From Glutamicibacter mishrai (GTDB lineage Bacteria; Actinomycetota; Actinomycetes; Actinomycetales; Micrococcaceae): 64,000 nt of DNA. The DNA lies in assembly GCF_012221945.1 (NCBI RefSeq), contig NZ_CP032549.1:2852001-2916000 (forward strand). The letters are read 5' to 3'. Positions 17,680-26,131 of the stretch are shown piece after piece. Every line of letters starts with the position of its first letter. The stretch's first letter is position 1. Position numbers and translations under genes: made by a program. The notes beneath the pieces are model-generated. The model was not told the DNA's origin. It searched no databases and was given only the letters and a program-made list of their open reading frames with translations.

Positions 17680-18558
17680 ATGCGTATCTTTGACCCACAC
17701 ATCCACATGACCAGCCGTACCACCAATGACTACGAAGCAATGTTCGCTTCGGGAGTGCGCGCCGTAGTAGAACCGGCGTTTTGGCTAGGACAACCCCGGA
17801 CCAGCGTAGCTTCATACCTCGATTACTTTGACTCTCTTTTGGGGTGGGAAAGGTTTCGCGCGGCTCAATTTGGTATTCGCCATCACGCGACGATCGCGCT
17901 GAATCCCAAGGAAGCCAATGATCCTCGATGCGTCCCGGTCCTTGAAGAAATCCCTCGATACCTGGTGAAAGAGGGAGTCGTGGCAGTGGGCGAAATTGGC
18001 TATGACTCGATGACCCCCGCAGAGGATCATGCATTCGCCAGTCAGCTGCAGATGGCCCGTGAATATCAGCTGCCAGTTCTGGTCCACACTCCGCATCGAG
18101 AAAAGCTCGCTGGCACTCGGCGTACCTTGGACGTCGTTCGTGAGTCTGGCATCGCTGCGGAATTTGTGCTGGTCGATCACCTCAATGAAACGAATATTGA
18201 GATGGTCAAGGACGCCGGTTCCTGGATGGGATTCTCGATTTATCCGGATACCAAAATGGACGAGGCCCGGATGGTCGCACTCTTAAAACGCTACGGTACC
18301 GAACGAATCCTTGTGAATTCTGCAGCTGACTGGGGTCGGTCGGATCCGCTAAAGACCCGAAAAACGGCTGATTGCATGCTGGCCGCTGGGTTTAGCGATG
18401 ACGACGTAGACCAAGTCCTGTGGCGCAACCCCGTGGCTTTCTATGCACAAAGCCAGCAATTGATCTTGGACCCGATCCCGGGATTTGAAAGCGACAGATT
18501 CCCGGATCCGACTGCTGGATTCGAAGGAAATTCTGTACTACGTGGAGAACGAGTTTGA
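17680..18558 (+). CDS. eboB: TatD-like metal-dependent hydrolase (EboB)
   Basis: A 292-residue amidohydrolase-fold protein of the TatD type. Metal ligands can be read as H7 and H9 (FDPHIHM), E105 (VGEIGYD), H136/H139 (VHTPH), H167 (VDHLNE) and D217 (SAADWGR). It lacks extra domains, and its length matches EboB of ebo clusters. It begins one base after the EboA fusion and touches the EboE start. The substrate is unknown; TatD relatives are nucleases or phosphoesterases, but EboB context points to a small metabolite. Confidence 0.85.
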   Translation: MRIFDPHIHMTSRTTNDYEAMFASGVRAVVEPAFWLGQPRTSVASYLDYFDSLLGWERFRAAQFGIRHHATIALNPKEANDPRCVPVLEEIPRYLVKEGVVAVGEIGYDSMTPAEDHAFASQLQMAREYQLPVLVHTPHREKLAGTRRTLDVVRESGIAAEFVLVDHLNETNIEMVKDAGSWMGFSIYPDTKMDEARMVALLKRYGTERILVNSAADWGRSDPLKTRKTADCMLAAGFSDDDVDQVLWRNPVAFYAQSQQLILDPIPGFESDRFPDPTAGFEGNSVLRGERV

Positions 18559-19694
18559 TGAAATTGTCTTATTGCACCAACGTCCACCCTGCAGAAGACC
18601 TTGACGGCGTTATCGTTCAACTTCGTAACTACGCGAGTAAGATTCGCAAACAGGCGCGCATGGACACGCTGTCAGTCGGCTTGTGGATCCCCGCGGGGCT
18701 GGCCCAGCACCTGTCGGGTAGCGAATCAGCCCGAACGAAATTGGCAGAGGTGCTGAAATCCGAAGGCCTTCAGGTCAATACCATCAATGCTTTTCCCTAC
18801 GGTGGATTCCACGACGAAGTCGTAAAACATGCTGTCTATCTGCCTACATGGGCGCAATCTGAACGCCTGGAATACACCGTCCAATGCGCGCAGATACTTG
18901 CTGAGCTACTTCCGGAGGGGGAAGTCGGATCTATTTCCACGCTGCCGCTTGCCTGGCGGGAGCCCTGGACCGAGGATCAGGATCAGGCGGCAACTCAAGC
19001 TTTTGCTCAATTAAGTGCCGAGTTGCGTGCGATTGAAGAACGAACCGGGCGAACAATTCGAATCGCAATTGAACCGGAACCAGGCTGTGTTTTAGACACC
19101 ATCAATGACATTGTCGTTTGGCTTGGATCGCGTTTAGATCAAGGCATTGACGCGCGATTAATCGGCGTATGCGTGGATACGTGTCACCTCGCCGTGTCCT
19201 TTGCCGATCCTGCCGGCGCGATTGCCCAAGTCCGAGAAGCTGGGCTGCGCGTTGTCAAAGTCCAGGCTTCGGCGGCCCTGCACGTGGTCGATCCCAAAGA
19301 ACCAGCAGCCCGTGCGGCGTTGGCGAAATTTGTTGAACCCAAGTACCTTCACCAGGTACGAGAGTCCGGCGAGAACGCTGTGCTACCGACCGATGATCTA
19401 GTTACTGCGTTGGCTTCCCTGCCTGCATCGGGCCCGTGGAGGGTTCATTTCCATATTCCGCTGCACCATCAACCAGCAGCACCCTTGCAAACGACTACCG
19501 ATGTATTGAAAGCCACTGTAGCCGCAGTGAACCAGCTCGACTATGTCGATCAGATTCATCTGGATGTCGAAACTTACACGTGGAGTGTTCTGCCTCAGGA
19601 CGGTGACGCCGGCGAAATAGGAATCGTGGAGGGCATCGCTGCTGAATTGGTTTGGGCCCAGGAACATCTGTTGGAACCGGCACGTATTTCGTGA
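18558..19694 (+). CDS. eboE: Metabolite traffic protein EboE (TIM-barrel isomerase-like)
   Basis: A 378-residue protein of the xylose-isomerase-like fold with the EboE-type N-terminus (MKLSYCTNVHPAEDLDGV). Putative ligands are E172/E174 (AIEPEPGC) and D207/H210 (CVDTCHLA), with a late glutamate in HLDVETYTW. The ATG overlaps the eboB stop (TGATG); a TTG one codon earlier is also possible. It is the second TIM-barrel enzyme of the operon after the EboA fusion, and the third counting the exported one. In Nostoc the ebo genes are reported to be needed for moving a scytonemin precursor to the periplasm; the biochemical step of EboE is not established. Confidence 0.82.
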   Translation: MKLSYCTNVHPAEDLDGVIVQLRNYASKIRKQARMDTLSVGLWIPAGLAQHLSGSESARTKLAEVLKSEGLQVNTINAFPYGGFHDEVVKHAVYLPTWAQSERLEYTVQCAQILAELLPEGEVGSISTLPLAWREPWTEDQDQAATQAFAQLSAELRAIEERTGRTIRIAIEPEPGCVLDTINDIVVWLGSRLDQGIDARLIGVCVDTCHLAVSFADPAGAIAQVREAGLRVVKVQASAALHVVDPKEPAARAALAKFVEPKYLHQVRESGENAVLPTDDLVTALASLPASGPWRVHFHIPLHHQPAAPLQTTTDVLKATVAAVNQLDYVDQIHLDVETYTWSVLPQDGDAGEIGIVEGIAAELVWAQEHLLEPARIS

Positions 19695-19745
19695 ATCAAC
19701 ACTCAAGCAACAAATCCTCAACCCAACTAGTGTGCCAGGAGCATT

Positions 19746-21158
19746 GTGAAGCCAATACTGCTACTCAACGTCGTCGGATTAACCTCGCGGGCGTTGTCCC
19801 ATATGCCTCGATTATCGAAATTAGCCAACCAAGGGTGGTCAGCTCAACTCGGTACCGTGTTACCGGCGGTCACCTGTTCGGCGCAGACAACCATGCTGAC
19901 CGGTCTGGCACCTTCACAACACGGAATCGTCGGAAACGGTTGGTACTTTAGAGAACTCGGCGAGGTGCATCTGTGGCGCCAACACAATCGTTTGGTGCAA
20001 GGCGAAAGTATTTGGGAAACCGCCCGGCGTCGGGACCCGGAATATACATCGGCCAATATTTGCTGGTGGTATGCAATGGGGATGAGCACGGATGTCACCG
20101 TCACCCCACGACCGATTTACCACGCCGATGGGCGGAAATCGCCGGATGCATACGTGCGTCCGCCGGAATTACACGATGAACTGGTAGAAGCTCACGGTGA
20201 ATTCCCGCTCTTCCAGTACTGGGGACCAACCGCAGCACTGACCTCAAGTCGTTGGATCGTCAATTCGACTCTCCACGTTATGCGCACACGAGCCCCGCGG
20301 TTGCTGACAACTTACGTCCCCCACCTGGACTATGATCTTCAGCGATTTGGTCCACGATCGCCACAAGCCGATCGGGCCGCCAGTGAGCTTGACACCGTTC
20401 TAGGTCCGTTGCTCGACGAAGCCCAGTCCAGCGGCTACACAGTGATGGTGGTAGCTGAATATGGGATCGAAGAAGCAAACAAGCCAGTAGATATCAATCG
20501 GGTTCTGCGCAGGGAAGGGCTGCTGGAAGTCTACGTCCAAGATGGCAAGGAGCAATTGGATCCTTGGACTTCTCAGGCGTTTGCCGTGGCAGACCACCAA
20601 GTAGCTCACGTCTATGTGAACCGTTCGGAAGATATCGATCGCGTAGCGGCGTTGCTTCGGTCAGTGGACGGCATTGACGAAGTGCTAGACCGCGAAGCAC
20701 AGCAGAAGTACGGACTAGATCATGAACGCTCTGGCGAGCTCGTAGTGGTTGCGGATCCAGGTGCGTGGTTCACGTACTACTTCTGGCTGGACGACGATCG
20801 AGCTCCCGAATATGCGCGCGGAGTCGATATCCACCGTAAGCCTGGCTATGACCCTGCGGAACTGTTCTTCGACCCTGCTGATCGTTTTGCGAAAGCCAAG
20901 GCTGGGCTAAATCTTCTGAAGAAGAAAACCGGTCTCAGGTATTCGATGAGTACCGTGCCGTTGGATCCAACATGTGTTAGGGGCACCCATGGACGAATAC
21001 CGGAATCCGACGAGGGGATGCCGCTCATTCTCTGTTCGGACGTTTCCGTCTCAACCGAAGTGTCGTCGCTCATTGAGTCCGGACGTCCCGTGCCAGCGGC
21101 CTCGGTAAAATCTTTAGTTTTGCAGTCGCAAGGTCTAGAAACGCCTGCGAAAGTCTGA
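19746..21158 (+). CDS. eboF: EboF-like alkaline phosphatase superfamily protein
   Basis: A 470-residue protein related to nucleotide pyrophosphatases/phosphodiesterases. The nucleophile segment PAVTCSAQTTMLTG and the late histidine (RGTHGR) are kept. Other metal-site positions differ from classical NPP enzymes: NVVGLT where an aspartate is usual, PHLDYDLQRFGP where the family has an Asp...His pair, and AEYGIE for the common SDHG. The GTG at 19746 has a CAGGAGC SD. It lies 51 bp after eboE and is the last gene of the operon, before a terminator. It could cleave a phosphodiester or act mainly in binding. Confidence 0.8.
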   Translation: MKPILLLNVVGLTSRALSHMPRLSKLANQGWSAQLGTVLPAVTCSAQTTMLTGLAPSQHGIVGNGWYFRELGEVHLWRQHNRLVQGESIWETARRRDPEYTSANICWWYAMGMSTDVTVTPRPIYHADGRKSPDAYVRPPELHDELVEAHGEFPLFQYWGPTAALTSSRWIVNSTLHVMRTRAPRLLTTYVPHLDYDLQRFGPRSPQADRAASELDTVLGPLLDEAQSSGYTVMVVAEYGIEEANKPVDINRVLRREGLLEVYVQDGKEQLDPWTSQAFAVADHQVAHVYVNRSEDIDRVAALLRSVDGIDEVLDREAQQKYGLDHERSGELVVVADPGAWFTYYFWLDDDRAPEYARGVDIHRKPGYDPAELFFDPADRFAKAKAGLNLLKKKTGLRYSMSTVPLDPTCVRGTHGRIPESDEGMPLILCSDVSVSTEVSSLIESGRPVPAASVKSLVLQSQGLETPAKV

Positions 21159-21203
21159 GGATAGTGTCTGAAGCCCTTCCATTTTGTGTTTTCAAACAAC
21201 TAA

Positions 21204-21243
21204 AGAAAATCAAGGCTAGTTTGTTCGCTAGCCTCGATTTTCT
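21204..21243 (+). terminator. Terminator of the ebo-type operon
   Basis: 16-bp stem (21204-21219 with 21228-21243, one mismatch) starting 45 bp after eboF. The right arm ends in GATTTTCT, giving a partial U-tract. Confidence 0.8.
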
Positions 21244-21350
21244 GCTGGAAAAATTAATCGAAGGCCACAACTTTTTTGAGAATTTCCCTAGTTTGTTGTG
21301 TGAAACCACTAGCTAAATGTGAGATAAGACACTAACGTTCCAATTGACCC

Positions 21351-21370
21351 GATTCGGCTTGTTCCGAATC
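21351..21370. promoter_or_regulatory. Inverted repeat before the sugar dehydrogenase gene
   Basis: GATTCGG-CTTGTT-CCGAATC is a perfect 7-bp inverted repeat ending 22 bp before the ATG of the secreted dehydrogenase. It could be an operator or a 5'-UTR hairpin; it does not match the TTCGTCGA core found elsewhere in the island. Confidence 0.35.
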
Positions 21371-21392
21371 AATGGAGACAAGGAAGTGAACC

Positions 21393-23594
21393 ATGAAAGT
21401 CAACCGAACAGGGAAGTCGGACTCAGCCGCGCGAAGCGAGCGATCCGTGCATCCTTCCAACCGACGGTCCTTGCGTTTAGGTGCGGGGCTGGCTGCGGCC
21501 GCCGTCTTGACCTCCGCGCTCGTGGGCGTGCCGGCATCAGCGGCACCCAACGCGGCTGAAGCATCGGTCCCACCAGATTCCGCATTTCAGAAAGTCACGT
21601 TGAATGATGCGCCTGGTGAGCCAATCGACCTAGCAGTGCTACCTGACGGCAGCGTTTTGCACACCACACGTGCCGGCAAAGTCTGGCTCAATGACGCAAA
21701 GTCAGGCGTGAACTCATTGGCTGCCGAGTTGAAGGTGTATCAACACGACGAAGAAGGTCTGCAAAGTATCGCGTTGGATCCCAAGTTCGGTACTGACGGC
21801 AACAACTGGGTCTACCTCTACTACGCACCTCCCATGAATACCCCAGTGGATGACCCTGAAACACCTGACGTCAATGAAGGGGATGCCCCGACTAGCGGTA
21901 CCGCGGCTGACTTTGAACCCTTCAACGGAGTCAGCAGACTCTCGCGCTTTCAATTTGATGGCAAGTCCATCGATCTAGACAGCGAACAACAAATCATCGA
22001 TGTTGCGGCGACGCGTGGCCTGTGCTGCCACGTGGGAGGCGACATAGTGTTTGACGCGGAGGGGAACCTCTACCTCTCGACGGGTGATGACACTAACCCA
22101 TTCGTCTCAGGAGGGTATTCACCTATCGATGAGAACCCCGCTTCTAATCCAGGGTTTGATGCACAACGTACTGCCGCTAACACCAACGATCTGCGAGGAA
22201 AGGTCCTTCGCATCACGCCGAAGGACGGCGGTGGATATACGATTCCAGAGGGCAACTTGTTTGACGAAGGAACCGAGGGTGCACGGCCAGAGATTTTCCT
22301 GATGGGACTGCGCAACCCGTTCCGTATCGAACTGAATCAGCGCACCGGTGAATTGTACGTTGGCGACTACTCGCCTGATGCCAGCACCCCTGATCCTGAC
22401 CGCGGGCCAGCTGGCACAGGTAAGTGGATTGTCGCTTCGAAACCAGGAAATTATGGTTGGCCATACTGTGCCACCGAGAACCTGCCGTACAACGATTACG
22501 ACTTTGCGACAGGAACCTCGGGCGAAAAATTCGATTGCGCTGCTCCTGTGAATGAATCGCCGAACAACACGGGCCTAACGACGTTGCCACCAGTTGCCAA
22601 AGCAGACCTTTGGTATGGATACGGTCTTTCCGAAGAGTTCCCTGAACTTGGCACTGGCGGCATCGGTCCTATGGCTGGTCCTGCTTATGACTACGACGCA
22701 AAGGCAACTCGCGGTTCACATCCGGTCGCTTGGCCTTCGTACTTCGACGGCAAACCGCTGTTCTATGAATGGACACGCGATTACATCAAGGGCATAACGC
22801 TCGAAGATGGTGCTATTACCGCCATCGATGATGTGCTTGCTTCGGTGGTAACGGACAATCCTATGGACATGGAGTTCGGTCCCGACGGCGCGCTGTACGT
22901 ACTTGAGTACGGCGATGGTTATTTCGGTGAGAATGAAGACGCACAGGTAGCACGCATCGATTATGTCGGGGTGGGCGGAAACCGCAGCCCGGTGGCCGTA
23001 GCTTCAGGAACGCCAACCGCTGGAACCTCGCCGCTTACCGTCGAATTCTCCAGTACAGGTACTGAAGACGCAGATGGCGACAAGCTGCGTTATGCATGGG
23101 ATTTTGATTCCGATGGAGAAGTAGATTCCACCGAACCAAACCCGACTTTCACCTACGAAGCCGATGGCAACTACAAAGCCACTCTGACCGTGACTGACGT
23201 TGGTGGAAAGCATCGCGGGCGTCATTCGTCAGCAGAAGTGAATATTGAAGTTGGTAACCAGCAGCCAGTTATCGAGTTCATCACGCCGGTTCCAGGCCAG
23301 AGCTTCCAGTTTGGCGACACTGTCTCCTACGAAGTCAAGGTTACCGACGATCAGCCTGTTGATTGCTCGCTGGTAGAGGTCAGCTATATCCTGGGCCACC
23401 ACACCCACGGACACCCGCAGACCACAACCAAGGGTTGCACTGGTACCTTTGTCACCACGGTGCCAGAAGGCCACGATCCTGCGGTGGATGACCTATCGGC
23501 AGTATTCAATGCTACTTATACCGATAAGGGTGACGAGGGATCAGATCCTCTGACCGGCACCGCCGAAGTAGTATTGCAAGCTAGCAGCAATTAA
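21393..23594 (+). CDS. Secreted glucose/sorbosone dehydrogenase with PKD domain
   Basis: A 733-residue exported protein. Residues about 20-52 form a signal peptide (twin arginine NRRSLRLGAG, then a hydrophobic stretch ending near PASAAP), so Tat or Sec export is possible. Residues about 65-530 are a six-bladed propeller of the PQQ-dependent glucose/sorbosone dehydrogenase family, with GLRNPFRIE and GNYGWPYC as landmarks. Residues about 540-625 are a PKD domain with YAWDFDSDGEVDSTEPNPTF. A C-terminal beta domain contains the histidine-rich GHHTHGHPQ. It stands between two strong terminators, so it is its own unit. It likely oxidises a carbohydrate outside the cell. Confidence 0.85.
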   Translation: MKVNRTGKSDSAARSERSVHPSNRRSLRLGAGLAAAAVLTSALVGVPASAAPNAAEASVPPDSAFQKVTLNDAPGEPIDLAVLPDGSVLHTTRAGKVWLNDAKSGVNSLAAELKVYQHDEEGLQSIALDPKFGTDGNNWVYLYYAPPMNTPVDDPETPDVNEGDAPTSGTAADFEPFNGVSRLSRFQFDGKSIDLDSEQQIIDVAATRGLCCHVGGDIVFDAEGNLYLSTGDDTNPFVSGGYSPIDENPASNPGFDAQRTAANTNDLRGKVLRITPKDGGGYTIPEGNLFDEGTEGARPEIFLMGLRNPFRIELNQRTGELYVGDYSPDASTPDPDRGPAGTGKWIVASKPGNYGWPYCATENLPYNDYDFATGTSGEKFDCAAPVNESPNNTGLTTLPPVAKADLWYGYGLSEEFPELGTGGIGPMAGPAYDYDAKATRGSHPVAWPSYFDGKPLFYEWTRDYIKGITLEDGAITAIDDVLASVVTDNPMDMEFGPDGALYVLEYGDGYFGENEDAQVARIDYVGVGGNRSPVAVASGTPTAGTSPLTVEFSSTGTEDADGDKLRYAWDFDSDGEVDSTEPNPTFTYEADGNYKATLTVTDVGGKHRGRHSSAEVNIEVGNQQPVIEFITPVPGQSFQFGDTVSYEVKVTDDQPVDCSLVEVSYILGHHTHGHPQTTTKGCTGTFVTTVPEGHDPAVDDLSAVFNATYTDKGDEGSDPLTGTAEVVLQASSN

Positions 23595-23615
23595 TTACTG
23601 GGCACCTGCAACAAG

Positions 23616-23660
23616 AAATGCTGTTGGCTCGTTCCGTCGAGAACGAGCCAACAGCATTTT
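23616..23660 (+). terminator. Strong terminator after the sugar dehydrogenase gene
   Basis: Perfect 19-bp stem (23616-23634 with 23641-23659) with a six-base loop and T-run. The A-run on the left allows it to end the convergent ROK gene as well. Confidence 0.92.
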
Positions 23661-23705
23661 GCGTTGTCAGAGACCTGAATAGAACGGTTGGGAAGTGGAC
23701 ACTGA

Positions 23706-25010
23706 TCAATCCGCAGTTGGTGTTGCATCCGTACTCAGCGCACGCGCTGGATTTGCGAGTAGGTCTTCAAATGCAAGTTCCGCAGCACCCACTATTACTG
23801 GATCCTCGCCCAGCGGCGCTAGCTCAATGGTCACGTGTTCGCGTTCTCCACGAGCCCCGGCGGCATGAACCGCCTCATCAAGGACGGATGGACAGAGCTT
23901 AGCGAGGATTCGCAAAAAGCCACCGAGGATGATCAGCGAAGGATTGAGCTGTCGTACCAAAGTACGGAGGGCAACGCTCAGCAGCTGCGACTGTCTTGTC
24001 ACTAGATCTCTGAGGGACTCAGATGCTGTACCGGATTCGAACAGTTCAAGAATTGTTGCTTCGAGCTCTTCGGCCAGGTCGGCCGGGACGCCTGAAGCCT
24101 GAAGCAATTCTTCGCGGGTAACTTCCGCCTCCAAGCAACCTGTTGAACCGCACGAGCACGACGCTCCATCGGTGCGTACTAGTGTGTGTCCAAGCTGGCC
24201 GGCAAAACCAGTAGCGCCTCGAAGCAATTGGCCACCGCTGAGAATTCCACCGGCGATGCCGCTCGCCCCTCCAAAAAGATAAACGAAATCAGAAACTTCC
24301 CTGCCCGCGCCGAAAGTGGCCTGGGCGCGAGCGCCAACGATTGCATCGTTGGCGCAGGAGACAGGAAGGCCAAGAGCTTCGGACAGTTGAGTTGCAAGCC
24401 TTTGCTCCTGCCAACCGAGCTGCGGAGCTTCAATTACGGTCCCATCAACTGGATCGACGAGGCCCGGCACAGCAACTCCAACCCCCAGTACTCGTTGATC
24501 TTTGGGAAGAGAAGCGACCATTCCGGTGTAGATTGCCGAAACAATATTGACGACTTCGGCGGTTGAAGGGGGAGCGACGGTGTGGAATCTTACTGGATTT
24601 ACAATCCGTCCGCCCAGGGCTACCAGTGCTACATTAACCGCATCTATGTCCGGGTTCACAGCAAGGGCTAATACGCTCGGTCCTGGAGTAATCATGATGC
24701 TCGGACGCCCATGTTGCTGACGTTGGTCAGGCTCGTTTTCCAACACCAGCCCCAATTGCACCAATTCGCCGACCAGAACTGCGATGGTAGAACGATTCAG
24801 TCCGGTAAGTCGGGTGAGTTCAGCACGTGACAATTCTGTGTGGGAGTGAACAAGTCCGAGGACAGTGGAGAGATTATGCTGCCGGGTGGTGTCGCGGTTG
24901 CTGCCCAGCGTGGCACCGTTTGGCCGTGGGCCCGCCAGTATTTTTGAATTACTTTCCACGTCCGGACGGTCCCTTCTTAGCAGGTCCCTCGTGCCTGCTC
25001 CTACGTCCAT
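23706..25010 (-). CDS. ROK family transcriptional regulator
   Basis: A 434-residue regulator. A winged helix lies near the N-terminus (SRAELTRLTGLNRSTIAVLVGELV), followed by a ROK domain with the zinc cluster GHTLVRTDG then CSCGSTGCLE. The frame extends back to 25163 but then overlaps the polyprenyl synthase gene; the ATG at 25010 falls 45 bp after that gene. It therefore probably forms the tail of the transporter operon and may regulate it. It is a second ROK protein in the island, only distantly similar to the one at 11399. Confidence 0.85.
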   Translation of the reverse strand: MDVGAGTRDLLRRDRPDVESNSKILAGPRPNGATLGSNRDTTRQHNLSTVLGLVHSHTELSRAELTRLTGLNRSTIAVLVGELVQLGLVLENEPDQRQQHGRPSIMITPGPSVLALAVNPDIDAVNVALVALGGRIVNPVRFHTVAPPSTAEVVNIVSAIYTGMVASLPKDQRVLGVGVAVPGLVDPVDGTVIEAPQLGWQEQRLATQLSEALGLPVSCANDAIVGARAQATFGAGREVSDFVYLFGGASGIAGGILSGGQLLRGATGFAGQLGHTLVRTDGASCSCGSTGCLEAEVTREELLQASGVPADLAEELEATILELFESGTASESLRDLVTRQSQLLSVALRTLVRQLNPSLIILGGFLRILAKLCPSVLDEAVHAAGARGEREHVTIELAPLGEDPVIVGAAELAFEDLLANPARALSTDATPTAD

Positions 25011-25054
25011 GGTAACTGCAATGATGTGGCAAAACTGGGTGAACCCTCGGTGGT

Positions 25055-26131
25055 TCAGGCAGCAGATGTTTCCATCTTGACGCGCGTAATGGCTTTGTAC
25101 AGCAACGCAGAAAGTTGCTCTCGCAAAAGCGAAGGTATTCCGTCGACGTCGAGTAATTCGCACGCGGCACGAGCGTGTTGCAAGGCAAGATCAGTGGCGA
25201 AATCCTTGGAACCGCATTTGATGAGTACCGCCCTGATCTTCTCGGCATCACTGATCGTAAGACCGGTCGACCCGACAAGGTTTTCGACAAGCAACCACTC
25301 TGGCTTCGTTGCTGCGTGGCAAAGCAAGATGGTCCGCTTACCTTCACGCAGGTCACTTATGGTCGATTTCCCCGTTAGGGACGGATCTCCAAAAACGCCC
25401 AAAATATCGTCGGTTATTTGATAGGCGATGCCAGCATGATGCCCGAAGCGTTCGAGGGCAAGGCGGACTTCCTCGGTTGCTCCTGCAAAGATTGCTGCTG
25501 CCTGCAGAGGCGCTTCAAAAGTGTAGACCGCTGTTTTGTACCGAGCAGTCGAGAGAATTCGCTCGATACTAGGCATCGTTCGGTCTGCGCTGAATTCGAT
25601 ATCCAAGAGTTCGCCACCTACCGAAGCAAAAATCGCTTGGTCGAGCACTGCATGCAGAGCGCGATGAACAGAGTCGGAAACATGCAGGGAGCGCAACAAT
25701 TGGTAGGCGCCGGCTAGGGCAAGGTCGCCAGCCAAAAGGGCGACGCTCGCGCCGATGTGTCCAGCCTCGGCGCTATTCATACCCTTGCGTAAAGCATGTT
25801 TGCGGTACGCTCCGGCAACATTTGGCGAACCTCGCCGAACCAGGTCTCGATCTATAACGTCGTCGTGAACTAACAAGGCCGTATGCAATAGTTCGAATGC
25901 AGTGGCCAGGCTGGCGGCCTCGGTGGCTGCGTTGCCACCGAGGCCAGCATAGGCCATGAGTACTAGTCGAGGACGAGAACGCGAACCACCCCGTGAGACG
26001 CGTTCCAAGGCTTCCCACAGTTGCAGATAACTTGGATCGAGCGCGGCGGATCGAAGCTTTGATTCCGTGAAGAACCGTATCAGTCGCTGTTCGACAAGTT
26101 CTATGCAGTCGTCACGATTCACGCCACGCAC
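25055..26131 (-). CDS. Polyprenyl diphosphate synthase
   Basis: A 358-residue trans-isoprenyl diphosphate synthase. The first aspartate motif is D90-D91-V-I-D94 followed by RDLVRRG. The second is D241-D242 in QITDDILGVFGDPSLTGKS, the form common in actinobacterial enzymes. The residue five before the first motif is alanine, which argues against a C15-limited product and for geranylgeranyl or longer. The GTG start directly abuts the permease stop, so it is the third gene of a sugar ABC transporter operon, an unusual place. It may feed the UbiA enzyme at 15238. Confidence 0.88.
   Translation of the reverse strand: MRGVNRDDCIELVEQRLIRFFTESKLRSAALDPSYLQLWEALERVSRGGSRSRPRLVLMAYAGLGGNAATEAASLATAFELLHTALLVHDDVIDRDLVRRGSPNVAGAYRKHALRKGMNSAEAGHIGASVALLAGDLALAGAYQLLRSLHVSDSVHRALHAVLDQAIFASVGGELLDIEFSADRTMPSIERILSTARYKTAVYTFEAPLQAAAIFAGATEEVRLALERFGHHAGIAYQITDDILGVFGDPSLTGKSTISDLREGKRTILLCHAATKPEWLLVENLVGSTGLTISDAEKIRAVLIKCGSKDFATDLALQHARAACELLDVDGIPSLLREQLSALLYKAITRVKMETSAA

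Noticed and set aside
12920..21158. Reading the MIPS-like gene as the ordinary ino1 for mycothiol or phosphatidylinositol
   Set aside because: Not excluded, but tight coupling to UbiA and Ebo genes and the divergent sequence make a dedicated pathway role more likely; a genome-wide check for another ino1 would decide.
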